Assembly: GCF_018883605.1 (NCBI RefSeq) | Contig: NZ_JAHLEM010000040.1 | Span: 1 to 61,619, forward strand | Reading direction: 5' to 3' | Source: Streptomyces niphimycinicus | Lineage (GTDB): Bacteria > Actinomycetota > Actinomycetes > Streptomycetales > Streptomycetaceae | DNA: 61,619 nucleotides | Shown: piece by piece, positions 17,330-25,556 of the stretch | Position numbering within the stretch: the stretch's first letter is position 1 | Layout of the letters: every line of letters starts with the position of its first letter | Translations under genes and position numbers: made by a program | Notes under the pieces: generated by a model | The model's database searches: none | What the model saw: the letters and a program-made list of their open reading frames with translations, nothing else | What the model was told of the DNA's origin: nothing

Positions 17330-18193
17330 ATGCTTCAGGTGTCCTCTCCCTCCCGCCGTGATGTCCTGCGGTCCGCGAGCGGTGCCGTGGCGGCCACGAC
17401 GTGCGGCGTCGGCTGCGGCCACCACACCGTGTCCTCGTCGTCCAGACCGGCCGGTCCCGCCGAGACCCCCTCCTCCGGTGCGGCCTCGGACCCGGCCACG
17501 CCCGCCGGAGCCGCGCCGCGCGGACCGGTGCGCTTCCCCGGACTGCCACCCCAGATCGCCCACGGCCCGCGCGGCGCAGGCGCGGTGGCCCTCACCTTCC
17601 ACGGCCAGGGGGACGCGGAGCTCGCCCGCTCGCTGCTGTCCGAGGCCGAGCGGGCCGGGGCCCGGGTCACCGTCCTCGCCGTCGGCACCTGGCTCGACGA
17701 GCACCCGGAGCTGGCCCGGCGGGTCCTGGACGGCGGCCATGAACTGGGCAACCACACCATGCGGCATCGCGCCGTCTGCGCACTGCCCGCCGACGAGGCG
17801 TACGCGGAGATCACCGAATGCGCCGACCGGCTGCGCCGCCTCACCGGGACCATCGGAAGCTGGTTCCGGCCGTCGCGGGCCCGTACCGCCACGGACCTCG
17901 TGACCCGTCTGGCGGCCCGCGCCGGGTACCCGCACGTCCTCTCCTACGACGTGGATTCCCAGGACTTCCAGGACCCGGGGCCGGACGCGGTGCGGGAGGC
18001 GGTCCTCGGCCAGGTCCGCGCCGGTTCCGTGGTCAGTCTGCACTTCGGTCACACCGGGACGCTGACCGCGCTGCCCGCGGTCCTCGACGGTCTGCGCGGG
18101 CGCGGTCTGCGCGCGGTCACCGCGACGGAGCTGATGCACTCCGATGGCGTAGCAGCGACAGCGGGCCCCGGGATGCGTACCGAGACTGGGTGA
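17330..18193 (+). CDS. Polysaccharide deacetylase-like Tat-exported lipoprotein with altered first metal motif
   Basis: 287 residues from ATG 17330 (AGAGG nine bases upstream). The leader PSRRDVLRSASGAVAATTCG combines a twin-arginine motif with cysteines that could be lipidated. A Ser/Ala/Pro-rich linker leads to a NodB-homology domain. Motif 2 is intact as ELGNHTMRH (the two metal histidines). Motif 1, normally TFDDG, reads LTFHGQGD, so the usual aspartates are absent, and motif 3, normally RPPYG, reads RPSRA. Later strands (YDVDSQDFQDPGP and GSVVSLHFGHTGT) follow the fold. The protein may bind sugar, use other ligands or act on another substrate. It heads a row of same-strand genes. Confidence 0.82.
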   Translation: MLQVSSPSRRDVLRSASGAVAATTCGVGCGHHTVSSSSRPAGPAETPSSGAASDPATPAGAAPRGPVRFPGLPPQIAHGPRGAGAVALTFHGQGDAELARSLLSEAERAGARVTVLAVGTWLDEHPELARRVLDGGHELGNHTMRHRAVCALPADEAYAEITECADRLRRLTGTIGSWFRPSRARTATDLVTRLAARAGYPHVLSYDVDSQDFQDPGPDAVREAVLGQVRAGSVVSLHFGHTGTLTALPAVLDGLRGRGLRAVTATELMHSDGVAATAGPGMRTETG

Positions 18194-18244
18194 GACGCCG
18201 GGCGCCCGCCCGTGGCGTGCCCGTACGGGAGCGGAGGAGACCCC

Positions 18245-18799
18245 ATGCACCACCGCAAGGATCTCGGACTGCTCGCACTGCGCCTCGGTGTGGGCGGGGT
18301 GCTGGCCGCGCACGGCACACAGAAGCTCTTCGGCTGGTGCGGCGGCGGTGGCCTGGACCGTACCGGCCAGGCCATGGAGGCGATGGGCTTTCGTCCGGGG
18401 CGCGCCAGTGCCTTGGCGGCCGGGCTGGGCGAGGCGGGCGGCGGGCTGCTGCTCGCGCTCGGCTTCGCCACTCCCGCGGCCGGGGCTGCGGCCGCGGGGA
18501 CGATGGCGGGGGCGGTGTCGGTGAACGCGCCGGCCGGATTCTTCGCCCAGTCCGGGGGCTATGAGTTCCCCGCCCTGCTGGGATGTTCGTCGGCGGCGCT
18601 CGGGATCGCGGGGCCCGGCCGCTACTCGCTCGATCACCTCACCCGCCATGCGCTGGACCAGCCGTGGCTGATCGCGACGGCGTTCACCATGAGCGCGCTC
18701 ACGGCGGCCGCGGTGATCAGACGCCGGCTCGCGGTGACCACGGAGCGGGAGCTCGCCGAGGAGCAAGCCGGCATCGACGAGCAGGAACTGGCCGAGTAG
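18245..18799 (+). CDS. DoxX family membrane protein
   Basis: 184 residues from ATG 18245, which follows GGAGGAGACCCC. Four hydrophobic helices and the opening DLGLLALRLGVGGVLAAHGT-QKLFGW are typical of DoxX/DoxD-like proteins, with FRPGRASALAAGLGEAGGG and NAPAGFFAQSGGYEFPAL following. In mycobacteria a DoxX protein forms a redox complex with SodA and a sulfurtransferase; other members have no assigned role. The acidic C-terminus (AEEQAGIDEQELAE) is a cytoplasmic tail. It is separated from the deacetylase-like gene by about 50 bp and may share its transcript. A specific role here is not visible. Confidence 0.87.
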   Translation: MHHRKDLGLLALRLGVGGVLAAHGTQKLFGWCGGGGLDRTGQAMEAMGFRPGRASALAAGLGEAGGGLLLALGFATPAAGAAAAGTMAGAVSVNAPAGFFAQSGGYEFPALLGCSSAALGIAGPGRYSLDHLTRHALDQPWLIATAFTMSALTAAAVIRRRLAVTTERELAEEQAGIDEQELAE

Positions 18800-18925
18800 G
18801 GCGCGCCCTCGCCCTCGCCTCGCGTGTCACCTGTCCGGCGGGTGACGCACGGCGTGCGAGGGTCGCACCCGTGCGCCATGGTGGATGCCAGGGCCCGGGA
18901 GCGGTCGCACTGGTGGAGGGTGCGG

Positions 18926-19978
18926 ATGTTCGACAGGCGCAGCTTCGGGAAGATCGTGGGCGCGAGTGCGGTCGGGGCGCCGTTCGCCGTCCGCGCCACC
19001 GGCTCGGCCAAGGCCGCCGGGGACGTTCCGGAGGAGCGGCGGACGCCGTCCGCGCGGCCGCATACGTCCTTTGCCGCCCTGCGGCAGATCAAGGCCGGGG
19101 AGCTGAGCGTCGGCTACGCCGAGGCCGGTCCGGCCCATGGCCCCGCGGTCGTCCTGCTGCACGGCTGGCCCTATGACATCCACAGCTATGTCGAGGTGGC
19201 GCCCTTGCTGGCCGCCGAGGGCTATCGGGTGGTGGTCCCGTATCTGCGCGGCTATGGGACTACACGCTTCCGGTCACCCCGGACGTTCCGCGACGGCCAG
19301 CAGTCGGTGTTCGCCCTCGATCTCCTCGCCCTGATGGACGCCCTCGGGATCGAGCGGGCGATCCTCGCCGGATACGACTGGGGCTCGCGGACGGCCGACA
19401 TCGTCGCGGCGCTGTGGCCGAAGCGCTGCAAGGCCCTGGTCTCGGTGAGCGGCTATCTGATCACCAACCGGGAGAAGAACAAGCAGCCGCAGCCGCCGAA
19501 GGTCGAATGGGCCTGGTGGTATCAGTACTACTTCGCCACGCAGCGGGGTGTGCTGGGGCTGGAGAATCCGGAATACCGGCGTGAACTGGCGCGGCTCGTC
19601 TGGCGGTTCAACTCGCCGACATGGCACTTCGACGACGCCACCTTCGCGCGCACCGCCGCCGCCTTCCGGAATCCGGACTATGTCCGCATCGTGATCCACA
19701 ACTATCGCTGGCGGCTGGGGCTCGCGGCGGGTGATCCCCGGTACGACGGTTTGGAGCGGCGTCTCGCCAAGGGTCCCGTCATCGGCGTCCCCACCGTCAC
19801 GCTGGACGGCGGGCGCGATCCCTTCACCCCCGCCGGGGGCGGTGCCTCCTACCGGGACAAGTTCTCGGGTCCGTACGCCCACCGGACGCTGAAGGACATC
19901 GGCCACAATGTGCCCCAGGAGGCTCCCGAAGCCTTCGCCGATGCCGTGGTCGAGGCCGACGGTCTGCGACGGCGCTGA
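18926..19978 (+). CDS. Secreted alpha/beta hydrolase, epoxide hydrolase/haloalkane dehalogenase type
   Basis: 350 residues from ATG 18926. The leader FDRRSFGKIVGASAVGAPFA is a Tat-like signal. The fold shows LLHGWPYDIHSYVEVAPLLA (HGxP oxyanion motif), RVVVPYLRGYGTTRF, the nucleophile elbow LAGYDWGSRTADI with Asp in place of Ser, the acid in LDGGRDPFTPAGG and the catalytic His in DIGHNVPQEAPEAF. Asp nucleophile and HGWP mark the epoxide hydrolase/haloalkane dehalogenase group. The cap region holds WAWWYQYYFATQRGV, whose aromatic residues shape the substrate site. Export is unusual for such an enzyme. The natural substrate cannot be predicted. Confidence 0.86.
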   Translation: MFDRRSFGKIVGASAVGAPFAVRATGSAKAAGDVPEERRTPSARPHTSFAALRQIKAGELSVGYAEAGPAHGPAVVLLHGWPYDIHSYVEVAPLLAAEGYRVVVPYLRGYGTTRFRSPRTFRDGQQSVFALDLLALMDALGIERAILAGYDWGSRTADIVAALWPKRCKALVSVSGYLITNREKNKQPQPPKVEWAWWYQYYFATQRGVLGLENPEYRRELARLVWRFNSPTWHFDDATFARTAAAFRNPDYVRIVIHNYRWRLGLAAGDPRYDGLERRLAKGPVIGVPTVTLDGGRDPFTPAGGGASYRDKFSGPYAHRTLKDIGHNVPQEAPEAFADAVVEADGLRRR

Positions 19979-20024
19979 ACACCGCCGCCGGGCCACCGGC
20001 CGCCACGTCCGAAGGGGGCAGGGG

Positions 20025-20495
20025 ATGGCGGAGTTCGAGGTGGCCACCGGTTCCGCGGGGGTCCCCGAGGGAGAGGACCGGGGCCGCCGGGCCGCGGTAC
20101 AAACCGCGTTCGAGGGGCTGCTGGAGATCCGCCGGCTGATGAACGCCGACGCCGCCGACCCCGAGGGTGTGCCCGCCGAGTGGGAGCGGCGGCAGCCGGT
20201 GCGGGCCGTGGCCCTGGCCCTGGAGGCCGCCGGTGTTCCGCCGTCGGCCACCGGCGCGGACGGCCGCCGCACGGCGACCGGATACTGCCTCGGCGCGGCG
20301 GAGCGGACCGGGGTGGTGCGGGTCGAGTGGCTGGGGCCGCCGAGAAGTGGTGCCGGGTACGCGGCGGAGGACGCGCTGCGCAACTGCGCGGCCGTGCTGC
20401 GGCGGCTGGGCTGGGAGGCGCTGGAGTACCGGGGGCCGCGCCGCCACCGTTACCTCGAGGTCGAGCCGCCGCCGGCCGGGCCTTCCCGGCGCTGA
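20025..20495 (+). CDS. Hypothetical protein, 156 residues
   Basis: ATG 20025 follows AAGGGGGCAGGGG. The protein is soluble, mixed-charge, with an N-terminal helical part (RAAVQTAFEGLLEIRRLMNA) and a C-terminal part with strand-like GYCLGAAERTGVVRVEWLGP and a basic end. There is no signal peptide or membrane segment. It sits 46 bp after the hydrolase gene on the same strand and before a strong bidirectional hairpin, so it is probably the last gene of that transcript. I recognise no family. Confidence 0.65.
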   Translation: MAEFEVATGSAGVPEGEDRGRRAAVQTAFEGLLEIRRLMNADAADPEGVPAEWERRQPVRAVALALEAAGVPPSATGADGRRTATGYCLGAAERTGVVRVEWLGPPRSGAGYAAEDALRNCAAVLRRLGWEALEYRGPRRHRYLEVEPPPAGPSRR

Positions 20496-20515
20496 CCCGG
20501 CCCGGACCGAACCGG

Positions 20516-20555
20516 CCCGGGAGGCGCGGGCGGTGATGCCACGTCGCCTCCCGGG
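20516..20555. terminator. Bidirectional hairpin between convergent genes
   Basis: CCCGGGAGGCG (20516-20526) and CGCCTCCCGGG (20545-20555) form a perfect 11-bp GC stem with an 18-base loop, placed between the converging ends of the 156-residue gene and the NPP1 gene. It lacks a T run, as is common in Streptomyces terminators. Confidence 0.75.
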
Positions 20556-20565
20556 GCGGTACCGC

Positions 20566-21333
20566 TCACGCGTTGGGGTCGAAGGGGATCTCGGACGGCT
20601 TGGCCTTCGCGAGGTGCGAGGCGAGGGTGCTGTCCTTGAGGCCCAGGGTGGCGCTGCCGAAGTCGGCCTGGCTCAGCTTGTCGCGCAGCCCTGCGGGGTA
20701 GCCGTTCCAGCCGACCAGCGCGGGGTACTGCCAGGTCTGGTGGTGGTTCTCCGGCGGCTCGTCGTTGGAGTTGGCCGGGCGGAAGCAGTGGGTGCTCACG
20801 CCGTCCTTGTGGTACACGACCTTGGGATGGGTCCCGTCCCAGCGGATCTGGTCCCGGTTGTAGATGTTGAAGTTGCCGTGGGCCGAGGTGGCGACGTACT
20901 TGGCCTCGTTGTCCTGCACCCACACCACGACATGCTCCCAGTCGTGGCGGTGTCCGCCGAGCCCGCTCCCGGCCACGGCCTGGTCCTTCTCGAAGTACAG
21001 GCCGTAGATGATCGCGCACCAGCCGTTGTTGCACTTGGAGCGGGAGTATCCGTTGGTGTTGTCGAGGTCCCAGGAGTCGCGGCACTGGCCGTTGAGGGCG
21101 CCGCTCGGGTTGAGCCCGCCCGCGATCGTCCCGTCGGGCCCGATGGCGGGGGTGGGGTAGCAGCCGTCGGTGTCGTAGTCGAACGCGGGCTGGAACGTCT
21201 GCTCCGTGCCGTCCGCGTTGGCGGGCAGCGCCGTGGGCGGGTCCGCGAGCGCACTGCCCGGAAAGGCCACGACGAGCGCGATGGCGCTGCCGAGGATGGC
21301 GGATCCCCTACGGATCCGCGAACTCTTCTTCAC
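20566..21333 (-). CDS. Secreted NPP1/NLP (necrosis-inducing-like) family protein
   Basis: 255 residues with a signal peptide (KKSSRIRRGSAIL, core to about residue 25, ALADPP). The mature protein carries the NLP heptapeptide GHRHDWE at 127-133 and the following strand HVVVWVQ, with the acidic residues that bind divalent metal. Cysteines near 58, 84, 101 and 106 could make disulfides. NLPs from oomycetes, fungi and bacteria damage eudicot plasma membranes by binding sphingolipids, and many others are non-toxic. In a streptomycete it may act on plant or fungal material, matching the wall-degrading enzymes in this window. It is transcribed alone, divergent from the ROK regulator. Confidence 0.9.
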   Translation of the reverse strand: MKKSSRIRRGSAILGSAIALVVAFPGSALADPPTALPANADGTEQTFQPAFDYDTDGCYPTPAIGPDGTIAGGLNPSGALNGQCRDSWDLDNTNGYSRSKCNNGWCAIIYGLYFEKDQAVAGSGLGGHRHDWEHVVVWVQDNEAKYVATSAHGNFNIYNRDQIRWDGTHPKVVYHKDGVSTHCFRPANSNDEPPENHHQTWQYPALVGWNGYPAGLRDKLSQADFGSATLGLKDSTLASHLAKAKPSEIPFDPNA

Positions 21334-21654
21334 TGCGTCCTCCTGAACGACCGCGGTGTGGCACCACGAGGGGGGGTGGTTGGCATGCTCAGGTCAGCAT
21401 GATCGCATTCCTTGAGCGGCGGCGGGAGATGTCGCCGTGATGAAGAGTCAGCCAACAGCTATAGCAGGTGAAGTGGGGTGGCGCCCAGGAGGGGGCGGCG
21501 GTGGCGGGCCCGCGGACGGGTTCCGGTGAAACCGCTGCCGCGTGGCCGTCCGCGCCGCCACACACCCGACGGCTCCCCCGGCGACCCCGGCTTCCGTACC
21601 GTCCGCGACACCTGAGCCTTCTTTTATTCCGGGATGTTGACGAAATAGCGTGGG
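21334..21654. other. Divergent promoter region between the NPP1 and ROK genes
   Basis: No convincing gene lies in these 321 bp. The part nearest the NPP1 gene contains the imperfect repeats GCATGCTCAGGTCAGCATG. Near the ROK start a less GC-rich stretch (CTTTTATTCC, then TTGACGAAATAG) could hold its promoter. ROK regulators often bind between themselves and a neighbour, but no clear operator can be named. Confidence 0.4.
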
Positions 21655-22851
21655 GTGCCCATGCTGTTCGGCATGCACCCCCATCAGGACGGCCCGCTGG
21701 CCCGGCTGCGGCGGGGCCACGAAGACTTGGTACTGGAGCTGTTGCGCAAACACGGCCCGCTCAGCCGGGCCGAACTGGGACAGCACAGCGGGCTCTCCCG
21801 GACCACCCTCAGCGATATCGTCACCGAGCTGATCGAGAGCGGCGCCGTGGTCGCCACGGCGCCGGAAACGGCCCCGCGCCGCCGGGGACGGCCGGTGGAG
21901 GCGCTGACGCTCAACCCCAGCGCGGGCCAGGCCATCGGTCTCGACTTCGCCCGCCGGGCGGTGCATGTCTCCGCGGTGAACGTCGCACACGAGGTGATCG
22001 GCTCGGCCAGTGAACCGCATGACCCGAGACTGCCCTGGGAGGAGCGGATCACCCTGGCCGAGCGGCTGGTCGGCACACTCGCCGACGGCGCCCTGCGGCT
22101 GAGCGCGCTGAACGCCATCGGGGTGGGTGTGGTCGGCCCGGTCGCAGATCCCGACTCCGGGCCGCCGGAACCCCGCCCCTCCGACGAGCTGCCCGCCCTG
22201 CTGCGCAAGCGTTTCGAGGCCCCGGTGCTGGTGGACAACAACACCCGGCTCGCCGCGCTCGCCGAGGCCACCTGGGGCGCGGCGGCGGGCGGTCAGGACG
22301 TGCTGTATCTGCGGCTGTCGCACGGTGTGGGCGGCGGGCTGGTGGTGAGCGGCTCCCTGCACCGGGGGGCGTACGGGCTGTCCGGCGAGTTCGGCCATAT
22401 CGCGGTCGAGTCGGGCGACGGGCGATGTTCGTGCGGCGCCACCGGCTGCCTGGAGACGGTGGCCTCGGTGGGCGCCGTGCTCGCCGCCTACCGCCGTGCG
22501 GGCGGACACGCGGACGGCCTGGCCGCGCTCCTCGGGGCGCTGGAGGCCGGCGATCCGGTGGCGCTGCGCACGCTGGAGGCGGCCGCCGTCCATATCGGCA
22601 CCGTACTGGCGGCGGTGTGCAACGCGGTCGGCCCCGGGGTCATCGTGCTCGGTGGCGAACTGGCCGCGGCCGGCACACCACTCTTCGAGCCGGTCGAACG
22701 GGCGCTGCGCGCACACATCATGCCGATCTCACGGGACCATGTGGACCTGAGGCCGGCGACGCTCGGCGAGGCCGGTGGCGCGCTGGGCGCCATCGCCCTT
22801 GTCCTGCATGAATCCCCCCTGCTCAGCCATTACCCGGCCCGTCCGGGCTGA
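21655..22851 (+). CDS. ROK family transcriptional regulator (NagC/XylR type)
   Basis: 398 residues from GTG 21655 or ATG 21661. The N-terminal winged helix reads LVLELLRKHGPLSRAELGQH and SGLSRTTLSDIVTELIESGA. The ROK kinase-like domain follows, with LVDNNTRLAALAEATWGAA, the ATP/sugar motif LRLSHGVGGGLVVSGSLHRG and the zinc site GEFGHIAV plus CSCGATGCLET (CxCGxxGCxE). The latter is the ROK zinc-binding consensus. The protein should sense a sugar or sugar phosphate. Genes downstream on the same strand are a small jelly-roll-like protein, a zinc-ribbon protein and then the GH2 sugar operon, which has its own LacI regulator. Confidence 0.9.
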   Translation: MPMLFGMHPHQDGPLARLRRGHEDLVLELLRKHGPLSRAELGQHSGLSRTTLSDIVTELIESGAVVATAPETAPRRRGRPVEALTLNPSAGQAIGLDFARRAVHVSAVNVAHEVIGSASEPHDPRLPWEERITLAERLVGTLADGALRLSALNAIGVGVVGPVADPDSGPPEPRPSDELPALLRKRFEAPVLVDNNTRLAALAEATWGAAAGGQDVLYLRLSHGVGGGLVVSGSLHRGAYGLSGEFGHIAVESGDGRCSCGATGCLETVASVGAVLAAYRRAGGHADGLAALLGALEAGDPVALRTLEAAAVHIGTVLAAVCNAVGPGVIVLGGELAAAGTPLFEPVERALRAHIMPISRDHVDLRPATLGEAGGALGAIALVLHESPLLSHYPARPG

Positions 22852-22889
22852 TCCGGCCCGCCCCGGGCCCGGGCTGAAGAGGAGGACCC

Positions 22890-23219
22890 GTGAGCCACAC
22901 CGACGGGAAGGCCACGCACGTCACGGAGTTCGCGAAGGAGGGCGAGCGCCCCACCACCACACCGCCGACCCCGGTGGCCTACGGGCCGATGTTCGGCGAC
23001 CCGCCCGCGGACACGCTGTGGATGCGGCTGTCGTACCACGCCGACACCGCGCGGGACGAGACCGAGGTGAGCGCCGCCACCAGCACGGACGGTGCGCACT
23101 GGGTCCACACCGGCGTCTGGACCCTGCCGACGTCGAGCAGGCTCAGGATCGGGCTGGTCGCGCAGAACACCGCGGGCGCCCTCGCGCGTTTCGACTACGT
23201 GCACACCTACCGCCGCTGA
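22890..23219 (+). CDS. Small stand-alone concanavalin-like (DUF1349/GH43 C-terminal type) protein
   Basis: 109 residues from GTG 22890, behind GAAGAGGAGGACCC. The sequence LWMRLSYHADTARDETEVSA-ATSTDGAHWVHTGVWTLP followed by RLRIGLVAQNTAGALARFDY resembles the end of the beta-sandwich in DUF1349 proteins and in the C-terminal module of GH43 xylosidases, but only about half a module is present. It could be a shortened relic or a genuine small carbohydrate-binding protein. It has no signal peptide. The good ribosome site and 38-bp spacing from the ROK gene suggest co-transcription. Confidence 0.6.
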   Translation: MSHTDGKATHVTEFAKEGERPTTTPPTPVAYGPMFGDPPADTLWMRLSYHADTARDETEVSAATSTDGAHWVHTGVWTLPTSSRLRIGLVAQNTAGALARFDYVHTYRR

Positions 23220-23304
23220 CCTTCCGGGCGAGCCCCGTCCTATGCTGATCACTTTGTTGATGCGTGACGGGGGCCGCTTCGGCGGCCGGGGAAGGTGAGC
23301 GAGC

Positions 23305-23538
23305 GTGGCCAAGCCTGTACGTGCGGCGATCGGGGACGTGTGGATCACATGTGTGTTCTGCAAGGGCGACCTTTTCCGGGACCGCGAGGTGAAGCTCAAC
23401 AGCACCGGTATGGAGCTGTTCAAGTTCGGCTGGGCCAATGAATCGGCCACCGGGTTGATCTGCTGGAATTGCGGCTATGTGCACCTTTTCGCCAACACTG
23501 ACATCGAGCTGTACAAGGTGAAGAAGGGCGAGATCTAG
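23305..23538 (+). CDS. Small zinc-ribbon protein, 77 residues
   Basis: GTG 23305 follows GGTGAGCGA. The protein has two CxxC pairs, TCVFCKGD (near residue 16) and ICWNCGYVHLF (near residue 53), spaced as in a zinc ribbon, and ends lysine-rich (LYKVKKGEI). Many actinobacteria carry similar single-domain ribbon proteins without known role. The low-GC codons in its second half are unusual for this window. It sits just before the LacI operator of the GH2 operon but is probably transcribed on its own. Confidence 0.7.
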   Translation: MAKPVRAAIGDVWITCVFCKGDLFRDREVKLNSTGMELFKFGWANESATGLICWNCGYVHLFANTDIELYKVKKGEI

Positions 23539-23590
23539 CCAGGCCCACCGGCGGTCGCCCAGGTCGCGGCAAAAGATGGTGCGCGGGATC

Positions 23591-23606
23591 TTTACAACGA
23601 TGTAAA
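23591..23606. promoter_or_regulatory. LacI-type operator before the GH2-ABC operon
   Basis: TTTACAACGATGTAAA has perfect 6-bp arms TTTACA/TGTAAA around ACGA, with the central CG typical of LacI/GalR operators. It lies 55 bp upstream of the GH2 start and is very AT-rich for this genome. The LacI gene at the end of the operon (28782-29879) is the obvious ligand-responsive repressor. Confidence 0.82.
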
Positions 23607-23660
23607 CGGGTGATGGCATACCCCTGACCGGCCGATTCCCCGCCCCGCCCCGGAGACCCC

Positions 23661-25556
23661 ATGGCTCACACCGACATCCCTTCGCCCGACGTGTCGAACG
23701 CCGTTCCGCGACCCGAATATCCCCGTCCCGGCTTCGTCCGCGAGAAGTGGCTCAATCTCAACGGCACCTGGCAGTTCGCGTTCGACCCCGGTGACAGTGG
23801 ACTCGAACGCGGCCTGGTGCACCAGGAGCTGGACGGGCGGATCCTGGTCCCGTTCTGCCCCGAGTCCGAGCTGTCGGGGATCGGTGACACCGACTTCCAC
23901 CCCGCGGTCTGGTACCGGCGCACGGTCCGGATCCCGGCGGACTGGGCCGGCCGACGGGTGCTGCTGCACTTCGGAGCCGTCGACCACGACGCCACCGTCT
24001 GGGCCGACGGCCGCGAAGTGGCCCGGCACAGCGGTGGCTTCACCTCCTTCACCGCCGACCTCGGCGAGGTGGCGGACCCGGCCGGTGAAGGGACCGAGGT
24101 GGTGATCGTGGTTCGGGCCCGGGACGCCCGGCACGGCCCTCAGGCGCGCGGCAAGCAGGCCACCGAGTACGCCAACAGCGACTGCCACTACACCCGCACC
24201 ACCGGTATCTGGCAGACGGTCTGGATGGAGCCGGTGTCCGAGGTCCATCTGCGCAGGCCCCGGATCACCCCCGACCTCGCCTCCGGGGCCTTCCACCTCG
24301 AACTCCCGCTCAGCACCAACCGCCCCGGCCACCGGCTCACCGCCCGGGTGAGCGACGCGGACGGCGAGACGGTGGCCGAGGCGACGGTGCGCGCCGACCT
24401 CGATATGGCACCCCGTATGGTGCTCGTGCTGCCGGAGGACCGGCACCGGCCATGGTCTCCGGAGGACCCCCATCTGTACCGGGTGCGGATCGAGCTGCTG
24501 GACGCCGACGGCGAGGCGGTGGACCGCGCCGAGTGCACCGCCGGGCTGCGGTCGGTGGCCATCGACGGCAAGCGGCTGCTGCTCAACGGCCGCCCCGTCT
24601 TCCAGCGGCTCGTCCTGGACCAGGGCTGGTATCCCGACGGGCTGATGACCGCGCCCGACGACGCCGCGCTCGTCCGGGACATCGAGCTGTCGCTGGCCGC
24701 GGGGTTCAACGGGGCGCGGCTGCACCAGAAGGTGTTCGAGGAGCGGTTCCTGCACCACGCGGACCGGCTCGGCTATCTCGTCTGGGGCGAGTTCGGCGAC
24801 TGGGGAGCCGGCACCGGGCGCACCACCCGGGACAACCAGCAGCCCACCGCCGGATTCGTCGCGCAGTGGCTGGAGGCCGTGGAGCGGGACTACTCCCATC
24901 CGTCCATCGTGGGCTGGTGCCCGCTGAACGAGACGCACCAGGAGCTCCACGACCGGCAGAGCGTCCTGGACGATGTGACCCGGGGCATGTTCCTGGCCAC
25001 GAAGGCCGCCGACACCTCCCGACCGGTCCTGGACGCCTCCGGCTACTCCCACCGCGTGGCCGAGACCGACGTATACGACTCGCACAGCTATGAACAGGAC
25101 CCGGAGGCGTTCCGCCGCCAGATGGCGGGGCTGGACAAGGACGAGCCGTTCCTCAACCCCGACAACCGGGGAAACCCCGGCAAGCGGGACACCGACGCGG
25201 TGTGGTCGCTGCCGTACCGCGGCCAGCCCTACTTCTGTAGCGAGTTCGGCGGCATCTGGTGGAATCCGGAGGAGGCGGAGGCCGCGGCCGGTGACGACCG
25301 CGAGGTCTCCTGGGGCTACGGCGAGCGGCCGCGGACCGAGGAGGAGTTCCACACGCGCTTCGCGGGGCTGACCGCGGTGCTGCTCGACGATCCGCTGATG
25401 TTCGGCTACTGCTACACCCAGCTCACCGATGTCTTCCAGGAGCAGAACGGCGTCTACCGCTTCGACCGGAGCAGCAAGCTCGATGTGGCGCGGGTGCGCG
25501 CGGCCCAGCAGCGCCCCGCCGCCTTCGAGCGCCCGGCCGGTGAGGAGGGGCGATGA
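23661..25556 (+). CDS. Glycoside hydrolase family 2 (beta-galactosidase/glucuronidase type)
   Basis: 631 residues, cytoplasmic. Domains in order: sugar-binding jelly roll (about 25-190, WLNLNGTWQFAFDP and WYRRTVRIPADWAGRRVLLH), immunoglobulin-like domain (190-300) and TIM barrel (300-610). The catalytic acid/base is Glu424 in GWCPLNETHQ and the nucleophile Glu528 in FCSEFGGIWWNP. It lacks the long C-terminal domains of LacZ, matching the shorter GH2 enzymes. It likely hydrolyses the oligosaccharide or glycoside imported by the ABC system encoded next, with which it is coupled by an ATGA overlap. A LacI operator lies 55 bp upstream. Galactoside, glucuronide or mannoside specificity is not decided. 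Confidence 0.9.
   Translation: MAHTDIPSPDVSNAVPRPEYPRPGFVREKWLNLNGTWQFAFDPGDSGLERGLVHQELDGRILVPFCPESELSGIGDTDFHPAVWYRRTVRIPADWAGRRVLLHFGAVDHDATVWADGREVARHSGGFTSFTADLGEVADPAGEGTEVVIVVRARDARHGPQARGKQATEYANSDCHYTRTTGIWQTVWMEPVSEVHLRRPRITPDLASGAFHLELPLSTNRPGHRLTARVSDADGETVAEATVRADLDMAPRMVLVLPEDRHRPWSPEDPHLYRVRIELLDADGEAVDRAECTAGLRSVAIDGKRLLLNGRPVFQRLVLDQGWYPDGLMTAPDDAALVRDIELSLAAGFNGARLHQKVFEERFLHHADRLGYLVWGEFGDWGAGTGRTTRDNQQPTAGFVAQWLEAVERDYSHPSIVGWCPLNETHQELHDRQSVLDDVTRGMFLATKAADTSRPVLDASGYSHRVAETDVYDSHSYEQDPEAFRRQMAGLDKDEPFLNPDNRGNPGKRDTDAVWSLPYRGQPYFCSEFGGIWWNPEEAEAAAGDDREVSWGYGERPRTEEEFHTRFAGLTAVLLDDPLMFGYCYTQLTDVFQEQNGVYRFDRSSKLDVARVRAAQQRPAAFERPAGEEGR

Noticed and set aside
21438..21527. 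29-codon frame upstream of the ROK gene (MKSQPTAIAGEVGW...)
   Set aside because: No ribosome site, a glycine run from GGC repeats and no conservation signal I can see; taken as chance.
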